Assembly: GCA_946902875.1 (NCBI GenBank) | Contig: OX336344.1 | Coordinates: forward strand, 18,683,791-18,747,790 | Length of the DNA stretch: 64,000 bases | Reading direction: 5' to 3' | Origin: Nematopogon swammerdamellus | Taxonomy: Eukaryota; Arthropoda; Insecta; Lepidoptera; Adelidae | Part shown: positions 14,401 to 21,744 of the stretch, in pieces | How positions within the stretch are numbered: the first letter of the stretch is position 1 | How the letters are laid out: each line of letters starts with the position of its first letter | The notes under the pieces: model-generated | Databases searched by the model: none | What the model was told of the DNA's origin: nothing | The model's input: only the letters and a program-made list of their open reading frames with translations | Position numbers and translations under genes: made by a program

Positions 14401-15539
14401 GCTGCCAGTAAGTATTAAGAGTTTTCCCCGAAATCATTTTAACATCCATTAATTTATAATACTCTTGTGTATGCATCTGTAGAGAAAATAGTTCGTTAAC
14501 GCAAACTGAAATACAGTGCAAATTCACAATTTTTTACAGTTTCCAACGACAAAAGAAGAAAAATTCATACGGAACGCTCGAGTTTTTTGTAACAAAATTA
14601 CACCGTAAACGTCTGATTCGTCCAACTCTGGCAGCACTACTGGCCATAGACTAAAATCATTACTTTTAATTCCCAGTTCATGGATACACTGCGCATGCTC
14701 ATTTCTAGCAGCCCGTACTTGAACTATCTTGATTTGCTCTGCCAATATTTAGCTGGCTGCTAGCTTACCGTAGTCGGTGTCGTCACTGAAGTCATCGTGG
14801 CGTACGTTGTTGTTGTAATGATCGTGATGCCGGTGGCGATGATTGTGTTCTGCGCACGGTGGGCACACGGTGGCTGTGTCGCGATCCTCGAGGTCGGTGC
14901 TGCTGGCGTCAGACTCTTCGTCTACGCGTTCAGCGTTCGCGTCCACATCGACACCGCGGCGGTTATCCAGCTGTTCCGTCGATGATAGCTGGTTGTAGTT
15001 CTTGCGTGGAGGTCGAGGCTCTGTGGACAAAAATAAAAACCCAATTGAATTTAATGAGTTCCGAATAGTGCCAAAGTTGATTGTGCACTGGCGGTTGGTG
15101 CCAGAGACCCAGGTTCGCGAACGATTTTTAGGGTATCGTATCCGTTGTACGGGACCCTATTACTAAGCCTACCTACGCCGTCTGTCTGTCTGTCTGTCTG
15201 TCTGTCCGAGGGCTTGATCTTTATCTTGAATCGTAATAGGTCGCCTGTTGAAATTTTCACAGAATAATATGTGTTATGGCCGATAACAACAATTAGAAAA
15301 AGTAAAAAATTCACGGGAGTCCCCATACAAGAAACTAAAAAGCGTATGCGCGCCATTTACCGAAAACAGTATGAAGCAGCGCTAACCATGACATGGCGAA
15401 ACGGCACCCTCGGTGCGCTAGTTCGACTGGCACCTGGCCGGTTTTTTTATTTTTCTTCATTAAGTAAGTAGATACCTTACCTTCACGGACGGAGACGCTT
15501 GTTTTACTGTGAAACAAGCGCTTGTCCGCGGAGCGTGCG
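2326..15539 (-). CDS. C2H2 zinc-finger protein gene, 3' part (exons joined across a nested gene)
   Basis: Four minus-strand exons join in phase: 15481-15539 (tentative start), 14769-15020, 3522-3609 and 2326-2482. The part seen ends in a product of about 180 residues: an acidic and His-rich linker (HNHRHRHHDHY), a classical finger CNVCDRSF...H-X5-H, a second CSACDSLF finger-like block, and a Ser/Asp/Glu-rich acidic tail ending CERLL. Each junction has GT donor and AG acceptor dinucleotides. The phase at 14769 (one base) is completed by two bases at 3609, making Asp in an acidic run (DDTDY-D-ESL). The complete SFT2 gene lies in the 11.2 kb intron. The family was not recognised; nuclear or nucleic-acid binding is inferred from the fingers only. 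Further 5' exons must lie to the right. The 3522 and 2326 exons are secure; linking them to 14769-15020 is an inference from phase and composition. Confidence 0.6.
2526..2848 (-). mobile_element. SINE, F tail with G head (chimera)
   Basis: Poly(T) then TATGGAAACTGACACGGTTGG on the plus strand marks the reversed 3' tail of family F. The core with TTGGTACCACCG follows, but the 5S-like head is replaced by the G head, ending CCCCACACGGTA. It lies in the intron between the last two zinc-finger exons. Other copies with this same join are at 17551 and 47568, so the join is heritable rather than an accident here. Confidence 0.75.
3132..3419. mobile_element. PIF/Harbinger-like MITE with TTA target duplication
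   Basis: Terminal inverted repeats AGCTGCGTATCCATTAGAG and its complement flank a 288-bp CpG-rich interior full of GAGGC/GCCTC motifs. TTA is present on both sides (3129-3131 and 3420-3422), the 3-bp duplication usual for PIF/Harbinger. No coding capacity. It sits in the intron of the zinc-finger gene, about 100 bp from the 3522-3609 exon. Confidence 0.65.
3522..3609 (-). CDS. internal exon with a classical C2H2 finger
   Basis: An 88-bp exon with acceptor GATTGCAG and donor GTAAAC. It reads ESLTCNVCDRSFQSRRQL followed by SDHQQKKRHFG: Cys-X2-Cys, the conserved Phe and Leu, then His-X5-His, a complete zinc finger in one exon. It enters with two bases and leaves with two bases, which match the exons proposed on either side. 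Confidence 0.75.
4229..5170 (+). repeat. degenerate AACCGACTTCC-type repeats
   Basis: Two related segments, 4229-4440 and 5032-5170, share TTCTCAATTCG, a poly(T)-rich stretch, CGATT(A/T)CTCCGTCAATT and GGGCCGATTT. A further poly(A)-rich AAACCGATTTCC piece starts near 4690. This dispersed family is common in moth DNA. Its class cannot be told from these copies. Segment 4445-4560 carries two copies of a ~75-bp unit containing GTGTGTGGTTACCTTCAGC. Confidence 0.5.
4805..4925 (+). repeat. fragment shared with 51345-51480
   Basis: CTTGTTTCATGAATATTCTA followed by a TTTTCCGACCGGC block and a TTATGGTACC block occurs here and again near 51352-51420. There it belongs to an element bounded by ACGTGATAACGTC inverted ends. 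This copy lacks those ends. Confidence 0.5.
5526..5873 (-). mobile_element. SINE family F with 5S rRNA-like head
   Basis: Read on the minus strand, it starts GTCAGCTTCGATAGCTCAGTGG (tRNA-like A box), then a block close to the 3' half of insect 5S rRNA (AAGCAACGCTGGG, GTACTTAGATGGGTGACCGC), a B-box-like GGTTCGGATTCC, and the F core. The last ~30 bases of the tail are missing. The left flank (5340-5525) holds three direct copies of a ~65-100 bp unit with AGGGTTCCGTAACA and TGTCCATTCTACTAA. Confidence 0.7.
6050..6319. repeat. near-perfect inverted repeat, ~100-bp arms
   Basis: Arms 6050-6150 and 6220-6319 are reverse complements except for one base in a homopolymer run, separated by a 69-bp loop. 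The arms contain AACGAACCCTAGAGTTGAAG and GCGGTTTTTATATT blocks. The DNA left of it (6022-6048) carries AAAACCGACTTCC of the family at 4229. Confidence 0.85.
6527..6815 (-). mobile_element. family G element
   Basis: The plus strand reads from a CATACATACATA tail through CCCGACAATCGGGGTAAGCA and AGCACAACACCGACCACCAC to TACCGGCCCCACACGGTA. The (TATG)n end and lack of poly(A) suggest LINE-type retroposition with a microsatellite tail. There is an internal deletion relative to the copy at 43615. No protein-coding capacity. Confidence 0.75.
7467..7580 (+). pseudogene. LINE C-terminal coding remnant
   Basis: One plus-strand frame reads ASGDRRARAFLSQNISLAIQ followed by RGK. A very similar motif recurs at 35655 (FIQRVSLAIQRGSAAS). 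Such a run is seen near the C-terminus of insect non-LTR polyproteins (recalled, not searched). The rest of the ORF is gone, so this is a 5'-truncated, decayed copy. Confidence 0.45.
8090..8225. mobile_element. MITE with ~50-bp inverted ends
   Basis: TAAATAATGTAACATCG at the left and its near complement TGTACATTATTTAT at the right enclose arms containing GTAGAGCG/CGCTCTACAA and CTTTAGAAGGAGAC/GTCTCTTTCTAAAG. The loop carries GTCTCTGGTACGACAGGGATG. The element is within 140 bp and non-coding. A diverged relative lies at 8845-8965. Confidence 0.65.
8845..8965. mobile_element. diverged relative of the MITE at 8090
   Basis: GACGCTCTACAACCGGAATG and TCTCCTTCTAAAGCCCGATT match the right arm of the MITE at 8090. 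The left arm (GCGAAAGAGACAATCCGG) is more diverged. It lies about 170 bp downstream of the SFT2 stop codon. Confidence 0.5.
9132..9402 (-). CDS. SFT2D3: SFT2 gene exon 3 (terminal)
   Basis: The acceptor is AACGTTTCAG. The first base completes a split Ser codon. The exon encodes the loop GPWTHVKSLF and the last two membrane helices, then a Gly/Ser-rich tail ending TLPI and TAA at 9134-9132. Confidence 0.9.
9132..14038 (-). CDS. SFT2D3: SFT2-family vesicle transport protein (SFT2D3-like), complete, 3 exons
   Basis: Exons 13859-14038, 13002-13153 and 9132-9402 join in phase to 603 bp, 200 aa plus TAA. The N-terminal ~60 residues are a cytosolic Ser/Phe-rich tail. Hydrophobic segments follow at about 66-87, 98-118, 131-151 and 155-176, the four-helix SFT2/GOT1 topology. 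The segment linking helices 2 and 3 has GPWTHVKSLFSKEKW, matching the GP-X-X-X-h-K-X-h-F signature of SFT2 proteins. Family members act in fusion of endosome-derived vesicles with the late Golgi. The length is nearer SFT2D3 (about 215 aa) than SFT2D1/D2 (about 160 aa), so the D3 name is an inference. The second intron (3.6 kb) carries a foldback element. The whole gene lies in an intron of the zinc-finger gene. Confidence 0.9.
9772..11346. mobile_element. 1.6-kb foldback of 67-bp tandem repeats with Helitron-like (H) ends
   Basis: The left end is CTAGCTTTTGCCCGCGGCTT and the right end is its complement up to GCCGCGGGCAA (the last CTAG is lost). Between them about 12 tandem units of 64-70 bp run in one orientation to a dyad near 10557, then the same units run inverted. 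Each unit has AAGTAAGTAAC, GGCGAGGCCGAAGGCCGAG and TGCGTTCAGGAAGA. Units alternate (CTATGGG versus CAGAGGG), a 134-bp higher-order period. It sits in intron 2 of the SFT2 gene. The long open frames here are repeat artefacts. Confidence 0.85.
11800..12239 (-). mobile_element. H-family (Helitron-like) fragment next to a GC-rich block
   Basis: The stretch from about 11948 to 12239 matches the H elements at 39491, 41062 and 59201: TTATTTCGGCGC, GGAGCCACATCTTAGCGTAG, AAGAGTTATGGAGGAACATA, ending CCTTACAGA. The CTAG end is replaced by a CpG-rich block at 11835-11945 (CCGCGCCGCGTCCCGCG and similar). It includes a (CATA)n run. Confidence 0.6.
12658..12702. repeat. perfect 21-bp-arm hairpin
   Basis: GTATTGATTATTATACAGCA (arm 12658-12678) pairs perfectly with 12682-12702 across an AAA loop. 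It directly abuts the truncated 5' end of the L element that follows, so it may mark the breakpoint. Confidence 0.85.
12703..12969 (+). mobile_element. family L element, 5'-truncated
   Basis: Starts within the L body (CTGCTGTATCTTTGGAACCG). It continues through TTGAAATTTTCACAGAATAT and GGGTCCCCAT and ends CTTGGCCGGTTTTTA. The 5' end with the GTCT microsatellite is missing. It lies in SFT2 intron 2, 30 bp downstream of exon 2. Confidence 0.75.
13002..13153 (-). CDS. SFT2D3: SFT2 gene exon 2
   Basis: A 152-bp exon with acceptor ATTGCAG and donor GTGAGC. It reads SRTQRYVGFAACLFFGVLCF onward: the T-Q-R entry to helix 1, helix 1, the short loop PFLLLKARK and most of helix 2. It leaves two bases that complete Ser with exon 3. 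Confidence 0.92.
13236..13473. mobile_element. MITE in SFT2 intron 1 with long inverted arms
   Basis: TATAACCCAATTTTTTTAAC and its complement bound 238 bp. The arms are ~110 bp and include GTGCACTTCGAGCTGTCAAA and TCGTTAGGTTCTCAGCA. A TA dinucleotide on each side fits a TA target duplication (Tc1/mariner-type), though TATA could be part of the repeat. The centre has GTACGGAGTGCAGACCGTAC. Confidence 0.7.
13859..14038 (-). CDS. SFT2D3: SFT2 gene exon 1 (start codon)
   Basis: The ATG at 14038-14036 begins MANLKSDLDEYLL. Sixty codons end at QNDYCSL before donor GTGAGT. The Ser/Phe-rich cytosolic segment preceding the first helix is typical of the longer SFT2 proteins. Phase 0 at the donor matches exon 2. 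Confidence 0.88.
14039..14768. other. region upstream of SFT2 and downstream of the 14769 exon
   Basis: Expected to contain the SFT2 promoter and 5'UTR on the minus strand. A CG-bearing stretch at 14060-14115 (CTCCGTTGTCCTCGAGC) is the only GC-rich part. No TATA box or clear initiator is assigned. Otherwise it is AT-rich without coding signal. Confidence 0.4.
14769..15020 (-). CDS. probable internal exon of the zinc-finger gene (acidic/His-rich)
   Basis: Acceptor TGTCCACAG and donor GTAAGC frame 252 bp. The minus frame encodes PRPPRKNYNQLSSTEQL, an Asp/Glu-rich stretch with SDASSTDLEDRD, VCPPCAEHNHRHRHHDHY and DDFSDDTDY. It takes two bases from the previous exon and leaves one, which pairs with the 3522-3609 exon to give Asp. 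Low complexity with balanced GC indicates coding DNA. Confidence 0.65.
15129..15448 (+). mobile_element. family L element, near full length
   Basis: Begins AGGGTATCGTATCCGTTGTA, then CTATTACTAAGCCTACCTAC and a (TCTG)n microsatellite, the conserved TTGAAATTTTCACAGAATA, ATGCGCGCCAT, and ends CACCTGGCCGGTTTTTTTA. It lies between two predicted zinc-finger exons. Confidence 0.8.
15481..15539 (-). CDS. tentative upstream exon of the zinc-finger gene
   Basis: The donor GTGAAG|GTAAGG is good and leaves one base that joins the next exon as a Glu codon. The frame reads ARSADKRLFHSKTSVSVRE. The start is uncertain: TTTAG at 15540-15544 (59-bp exon) or the better CTTGTTTCACAG, giving a 26-bp microexon. 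A MITE begins only 4 bp beyond the first option, so the original exon may be interrupted. Confidence 0.35.
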
Positions 15540-15543
15540 CTAA

Positions 15544-15831
15544 ATGCCGGTTTACATTATCTTAGTGTTTAGTAGAGTGCTTTAGGAGAGTACTCTAGTA
15601 GAAACGTGTAAACGCTACTTGCTTTAGTACGGTTCCACTTGCCTTCCAATTAGAATCAAAATAGGATTGGTTTTTATTTTCGTTTCCAGTGACACCTCGA
15701 CGCGTCACTATCCTCGTTACTTATCTGTGTGTAAACTGATAATTTAGTGAGAACTTTAGGAGAGTGCACAAGTTGCCTCTCTAGTTAAACTAAAGCGCTC
15801 TCCTAAACACTAAGATAATGTAAACCGGCCT
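15544..15831. mobile_element. MITE with TAA flanks
   Basis: Ends ATGCCGGTTTACATTATCTT and its near complement AAGATAATGTAAACCGGCCT bound 288 bp. The arms continue with AGTGTTTAG and GTGCTTTAGGAGAG. TAA flanks both sides (15541-15543, 15832-15834), consistent with a PIF/Harbinger-type 3-bp duplication. Confidence 0.6.
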
Positions 15832-16195
15832 TAAGCGTCGAAGCTCGATGATAGTGTGTCACGCACACGCAAGCTCCATTCTGTCAACTTGCATGATTTC
15901 AAACATCGATGATTCCAAATTCGTATTTATTTTTCGGCTTTTCTTTTATCTAATGAAGAAATTATATTGCGAGTTTCACCTTAGTACCACAGCATATATA
16001 TGGCTAAAGCAGTATGGAAACTACGTACAAAACGATCGAAACGACGCACTCACACACACGCACGCCTCAACAAGGCCCCGAAGCGAATGTCGCAAACAAT
16101 CAGTTGCGGGTGCCGCGTCCGAGTGGTCGTGTTTGTTTTTGTTGCATGCGCCACGGACAGTCCGCGATCTTTTAGAATGCAAAAAAATGTTTACA

Positions 16196-17550
16196 AACGT
16201 TTTTCGACTGTTGTCACAATGTTGACAACTTTTGTCAACTTTTCTCATCTTTTGCCAACTTCTGTCACATTTTGTCAACTTTTATCGACTGTTGTCAACT
16301 CTTGTAAACTTTTCTTATCTTTTGCCAACTTCTGTCACCTTTTGTCAACTTTTATCGACTGTTGTCAACTCTTGTCAAGTTTTGTAAACTTTTGAGAACT
16401 TTTGTCAACTCTCGGTAACTTATGTCAACTCTTGTCAACTTTTGTCAACTTTTCTCATCTTTTGCCAACTTCTGTCACCTTTTGTCAACTTTTATCGATT
16501 GTTGTCAACTCTTGTCAAGTTTTGTAAACTTTTGAGAACTTTTGCCAACTCTCGGTAACTTATGTCAACTCTTGTCAACTTTTGTCAACTTTTCTTATCT
16601 TTTGCCAACTTCTGTCACCTTTTGTCAACTTTTATCGACTGTTGTCAACTCTTGTCAAGTTTGTACACTTTTGAGAACTTTTGTCAACTGTCGGTAACTT
16701 ATGTCAACTCTTGTCAACTTTTGTCAACTTTTCTCATCTTTTGCCAACTTCTGTCACCTTTTGTCAACTTTTATCGACTGTTGTCAAGTTTTGTAAACTT
16801 TTGAAAACTTTTGCCAACTCTCGGTAACTTATGTCAACTCTTGTCAACTTTTGTCAACTTTTCTTATATTTTGCCAACTTCTGTCACCTTTTGTCAACTT
16901 TTATCGACTGTTGTCAACTCTTGTCAATGTTTGTCAACCTTGGTCAACTTTTGTCAACTTTCGTCAATATTTGTCAACTTTTGTCATCTTTTGTCAACTT
17001 TTATCGACTGTTGTCAATTTTTATCAACCTTGGTCAACTTTTGTCAACTTTCGTCAACATTTGTCAACTTTTGTCATATTTTTTTCAACTTTTATCGACT
17101 GTTGTCAACTCTTGACAATGTTTGTCAACCTTGGTCAACTTTTGTCAACTTTCGTCAATATTTGTCAACTTTTGTCATCTTTTGTCAACTTTTATCGACT
17201 GTTGTCAACTCTTGTCAACCTTGGTCAACTTTTGTCAACTTTCGTCAACATTTGTCAACTTTTGTCATCTTTTGTCAACTTTTATCGACTGTTGTCAACT
17301 CTTGTCAATGTTTGTTAACCTTCGTCGGCTTTTGTCTACTTTTGTCATCTTTTGTCAACTTTTATCGACCTGTGTCAACTTTTATCGACTGTTGTCAACT
17401 CGTGTCAATGTCAACCTAACCTTGGTCAACTTTTGTCAACTTTCGTCAACATTTGTCATCTTTGTCAACTTTTATCGACTGTTGTCAACTCTTGTGGTTG
17501 TTTGTCAACCTTAGTCAACTTTCGTCAACATTTTGTCATCTTTTGTCAAC
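16196..17550 (+). repeat. GTCAACTTTT satellite, left arm
   Basis: Short units of about 9-11 bp (GTCAACTTTT, GTCAACTCTT, GTCATCTTTT) form higher-order blocks marked by ATCGACTGTTGTCAAC. The marker spacing is about 140 bp at first and about 100 bp later. A unit near 10 bp keeps all three frames open for long stretches, producing S-T-F-V-N-F-C-Q-L repeats with no biological support. A further satellite stretch continues at 17868-17984. Confidence 0.9.
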
Positions 17551-17858
17551 AACTGACACGGTTGGCTACATCACCTACAACATCCGTGATGTCAGCCCAT
17601 AACACCGGGTGAACTTGATGCCACGTCAGTGCTTCCCTTCGGTCGTGCCGGCTACACTGAACTGGACGGAAAACACAAACTATTTACAAAGCCGTTTCGA
17701 CCGACCTTTCATTCAGTGCGGTGGTACCAACCCGGGCGGGTTAAACCCTACCACCTAGTAATATAAGAAGGGAGTCATATCCCTTAGTCGCCTTTTACGA
17801 CATACACGGGGAGAGATGCAGTGGGGCTATTCTTTTAAAGTACCGGCCCCACACGGTA
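17551..17858 (-). mobile_element. SINE, F tail with G head, inserted in the satellite
   Basis: Same chimera as at 2526: AACTGACACGGTTGGCTACA at the left through CCCCACACGGTA at the right. It interrupts the satellite of the foldback element, so the foldback is older than this insertion. The terminal poly(A) is missing. Confidence 0.75.
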
Positions 17859-17986
17859 CATAATTTTGTATACTTTTCTCGACTTTTGTGAACTTATAGC
17901 CACTTTCGTCATCTTTTGTCAACTTTTGCCAACTTCTCTCAGCTTTTGTCAGCTTTTATCATATATTAATCACTGTTTGTCAACAA

Positions 17987-19110
17987 GTTGACAAACAGCT
18001 GACATAAGTTGACACACGTAGACAAAATATGAAAAAAGTTGACAATACTTAGTTGACATTAATTAACAATAGTTGACGAAAGTTGACAAACGTTGACAAG
18101 AGTTGACAAAAGTTCACGAAAGCTGACAAAAGTCCATAAAAGTGACAGAACTTGGCAAAAGTTGACAATAGTGGTTAAAAGTTGACAGAAGTTAGTAAAA
18201 GTTGACAAAAGATGACGAAAGTTGAGAAAAGTTGACGGAAGCTGGCCTAAGTCCATAAAAGTGACAGAAGTTTACAAAAGTTGACAAAAATTTCCGAAAG
18301 TTGACAACAGTCGTTAAAATTTTACAAAAGCTGATAGAAGTCGGCAAAAATTGACAAAAGATGACGAAAGTGGCTATAAGTTAACAAAAGTCGACAAAAG
18401 CCATAAAAGTAGACAAACGTTGACGAAAGTTGACAAAAGTAGACAAAAGTTGACGAAAGTTGACAAAAGTTGACAAATGTTGACAAAAGTTGACAAGAGT
18501 TGACATAAGTTGCCGAGAGTTGATAAAAGTTCTCAAAAGTTTACAAAACTTGACAAGAGTTGACAACAGTCGATAAAAGTTCACAAAAGGTGACAGAAGT
18601 TGGCAAAAGATGAGAAAAGTTGATAAAAGAGAACGAAAATGGCTATAATTTCACAAAAACCGAGAAAAATAGACAAAAGTTGACAAACGTTGACAAAAGA
18701 TGACAAAAGTCGACAAATGTTGACGAAAGTTGACAAAAGTAACCAAGGATGACAAAGATTGACAAGAGTTGACAACAGTCGATAAAAGTTGACAAAAGAT
18801 GACAAAAGATGACAAATGTTGACGAAAGTTGACAAAAGTTGACCAAGGTTGACAAACATTGACAAGAGTTGACAACAGTCGATGAAAGTTGACAAAAGAT
18901 GACAAATGTTGACGAAAGCTGACAAAAGTTTACCAAGGTTGACACACATTGACAAGACTTGACAACAGTCGATAAAAGTTGACAAAAGATGACTGAAATT
19001 GGCAAAAGATGAGAAAAGTTGACAAACATTTACAATGGTTGACAATAGCTGACAAAAGTTGTAAACAATTTACAAAGTTAATAAAAGTTGACAAAAGTCG
19101 AGAAAAGTTA
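17987..19110 (-). repeat. GTCAACTTTT satellite, inverted right arm
   Basis: The same units read on the opposite strand (AAAAGTTGACAAAAGTTGAC), including the marker GTTGACAACAGTCGAT. The arm is about 1.1 kb, slightly shorter and more diverged near the dyad than near the outer end. Confidence 0.88.
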
Positions 19111-19346
19111 TATCAATTCATATTTATAGCAACCACGTTTTGAACTTATTATTGATGATTGATTATATTGATTATTTGATCATTACATTACAGAACCTAA
19201 ATAAATGTTTTAATAAATAATAATTTTACAATTTTACAAAAAAATTTGATTGACATCCCTAACGCTCCAATGGAGCGTAGGTACTTATTTTAACAAATAG
19301 GCCTAGTTTCCATACTGCTTTAGCCATATATATGCTGTGTTAGTAC

Positions 19347-20257
19347 CTACTAAGATACAAAATTTAATTTATTTTTATCTTTATTTGCGCCATTGCACCA
19401 TTTGATTTGGATTAAATAAAAATCTATAATGCCCGCGTTACCTACACAATGAAGGCAGTGTTCGCTCTGCCTGCCTACCTACCTACATAATTACCTATGT
19501 GTGTGGTGAGGTACCTTTATAACCCTAGACTAGAGTTATAATGGTGTCTTGTATCCTTCGTTCTTTAGTTAGGTACTGAAAGGCGTCGGGGTACCGCTAA
19601 GTCACTAAAATAAAACTCAGACCTGCGCGGTTCGGGGGGCAATTTTATGACCTAGCGGTCTCCCGAGTCCCGCAGGTCTATTCTTGTAAATTCTGACAGC
19701 GGAGTCAGCGCTGTTGTGGCGCTGAGAGCCACTTACATGAATAGACCTGCCGACGCGTTTAGGTAACTAAAAGAAAAATTATATTTTACTTTTTAAAGGT
19801 TGTTGAGTTGATATGTCGGTTTTTTTTATTAAATTTTGTTTTCCATTCTTTTTAGAGACCTAATTCTTACGATTATTTGATACTTGAACGGAGAACCGCT
19901 CCGGGTAAACCAGATTTCTAATAAAAAAAAAACAATCAAAATCGGTCCATCCGTTTGGGAGCGATGCCACAGACATACACACAGCCAGCCAGACAGACGT
20001 AGGCGTCAATCTTATACCAAATCTCTCCTTTTGCGTCGTCGGGGGTTAAAAATAAAAGCACATCAATATGTTACTGTATTCTTTGTAGGTATTGTTAATG
20101 TCGCAAACCCACGCAAATCTATGTATATTCATAGCCAGCGAACCTGAAAACACTTGAAAACGCTTCTGAAGAATGAATACGTGAAGTACTCGTACCTATA
20201 GGTACGTATCTTGGGTACGTGCGTACTACGTCAAGTAATATTGGATTTTGGTAAGTC
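19347..20257. repeat. mixed unclassified repeats, no gene
   Basis: 19618-19755 holds AGACCTGCGCGGTTCGGGGG, CCCGCAGGTCTATTCTTGTA and AATAGACCTGCCG, an inverted/direct AGACCTGC pattern suggesting a decayed element. 19884-20055 carries CAAAATCGGTCCATCCGTTT and a CAGACAGACGTAGGCGTC end; related sequence lies reversed at 27001-27160. Polypurine/polypyrimidine stretches separate them. Confidence 0.45.
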
Positions 20258-20490
20258 TTTTTTTATGTGTAATCCGGTGTGGGAGGCTGAATCAGAGGGG
20301 CCAGAGCACATGCTCCGACCAGCCAATATAATCTCCGAGAAGGTAGGTGCCATATCGGAGACTTACCTTTAGATTGATGGATATACTGGATTAAAGGAGA
20401 ACACAGCCAAGGCTGCTATGCGGCCATCTTACATTCGGTGCAGTAAGGTGGTATCAACCCAGTCGGCTAGTTTGAGCCTACCGTGTTAGA
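20258..20490 (-). mobile_element. SINE family S, head-truncated
   Basis: The plus strand begins with poly(T) and TGTAATCCGGTGTGGGAGGC, then CCTCCGAC-type blocks and GAGAAGGTAGGTGCCATAT. It ends in the core (AACCCAGTCGGCTAGTTTGA). The tRNA head is missing. Confidence 0.7.
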
Positions 20491-20584
20491 TAGATACCTA
20501 AAACGCGTAGGTAATCAAAATCATAAATTTTGTATTTATTGTACTTGTAGAGGTAAATCCGCACCACGAAAAAACTTTGGAAAA

Positions 20585-20855
20585 ACACGTTTCTTGTATG
20601 GGGACCCCTTTAATTTTTAATTTTTTTATAATTTTTTGTTATATCCGCCAAAATAACACGTATTCTGTGAAAATTTCAACCGACTAGCTATTACGGTTTC
20701 AAAGATACAGCAGTGGGACGGACGGACGGACGACGGACGGAAAGACAGACAGACAGACAGGCAGACAGGCAGACTGACAGACAGACAGACAGGCAGACAG
20801 ACAGACGTTCTAGGCTTAGTAGGCTTCCGTACGGGGTAGGTACGGAAACCTAAAA
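20585..20855 (-). mobile_element. family L element
   Basis: The plus strand reads ACACGTTTCTTGTATGGGGA, TTCTGTGAAAATTTCAACCG and ATTACGGTTTCAAAGATACA, then a long GACGGACGGAC/(CAGA)n run, and ends TACGGAAACCTAAAAA. The microsatellite mixes ACGG and CAGA units over about 100 bp. Confidence 0.75.
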
Positions 20856-20859
20856 AATA

Positions 20860-21323
20860 TGAAAACGTCGACTGGTCTAAAATCTTAGCCTAACTATTAT
20901 TGGCAAGACCTGCCTAGGAGAAAGCCTAACTAACGCACATCGTTTTTTCCTCGCAGCGTAGGTGCCGCCCACGCAGCGATTCCTTTACCTCAGATTAATT
21001 TCAATTTTCAACACTCAACCGAGGAGCTTTCTTGTCCCAAAGACATCTTTATTCCTCCTCCGCGAAGCCGAAAGTACCAACATATTTCAATGTTTAAAGT
21101 AAGCAATTTCGCACGGAATTCGCTTAGAGGAGTTTTCGTTTGATCGCAGATTCATCCGTCCTTTGGGGTCTCAAAAATAAGTTTGCGGGCTCGTGAATTT
21201 CATTTATCGACGCGGTGCGGTGAGCTTGAAAAGCCTCTTTCATTAGGTCTCGCCGACACGCAGATGCGGCGGAAAGTTCACCGGTAGCGAATCAGTTGAA
21301 TTTGTCCATATATAGAATTATTT
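20860..21323. other. apparently single-copy DNA, no gene seen
   Basis: This stretch does not resemble any repeat in the window and has mixed GC with several CpG blocks (CTCGCAGCGTAGGTGCCGCC; GACGCGGTGCGGTGAGC). No frame of any length. It could be regulatory or intronic. Confidence 0.35.
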
Positions 21324-21744
21324 GCGACGGGTGGCCGAGTGGTTTGGGCATCGGATTCTCATGCGAGAGGTCCGAGGTTCGAATCCGTTCGGCGTGTACC
21401 AATGAGTTTTTTCTGACAAAAAAATGTACCTACGTGCATACCTACACCTCCTGCTTCAACGTTCGGAACCGGTGTAAAACTGTAGGTCCCTTTCCTTGCC
21501 CCTTACTAGGTGATAGGCTCAAATTGTAGCCGACTGGGTTGGTACCACCGTACTGGATGTTAGATGGCCGCATAGCAGCCTCACCTGTGTTTTCTACCAG
21601 TATAGACAGCAATTCAAAGGGAAGTCTGCAAAATTCAAAGGGAAGGGTATGGCACCTACCTTCTCGGAGGTGATATTGGCTGGTCGGAGTATGCGCTTTG
21701 GCCCTTCCGACTCAGCCACCCATACTGGATTACAGAAAAAAAAA
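21324..21744 (+). mobile_element. SINE family S, full length with tRNA-like head
   Basis: The head GCGACGGGTGGCCGAGTGG (A box) and GAGGTTCGAATCC (B box) form a Pol III promoter derived from a tRNA. The core with TTACTAGGTGATAGG and GGTTGGTACCACCG follows. The 3' part runs ACCTACCTTCTCGGAGGTGA to CATACTGGATTACAG plus A-run. A short internal duplication (AATTCAAAGGGAAG twice, near 21610-21650) is specific to this copy. Confidence 0.85.

Larger units (their letters stand above)
15981..19346. mobile_element. 3.4-kb foldback element with satellite arms
   Basis: Perfect 36-bp terminal inverted repeats lie at 15988-16023 and 19304-19339 (CACAGCATATATATGGCTAA...). Inside, a GTCAACTTTT satellite runs in one direction and then inverts at a perfect dyad (12-bp arms 17973-17984 and 17987-17998, AA centre). 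The edges of the satellite differ: 16024-16195 is unique and CpG-bearing, 19111-19303 is AT-rich and unique. No transposase was found. The architecture resembles Drosophila FB-type foldback elements, though this is only structural likeness. Confidence 0.8.

Noticed and set aside
16811..17419. Long open frames (up to 202 codons) of S-T-F-V-N-F-C-Q-L repeats, and similar ones at 18581-19045 on the other strand
   Set aside because: They come from a stop-free ~10-bp satellite read in several frames at once; no start context, no domain, and the mirror-image arm gives the same on the other strand.
21324..21400. Possible tRNA gene (also at 33220 and 62040)
   Set aside because: A and B boxes are clear but acceptor pairing is poor, and each is followed by the same SINE core and A tail; SINE heads, not tRNA genes.
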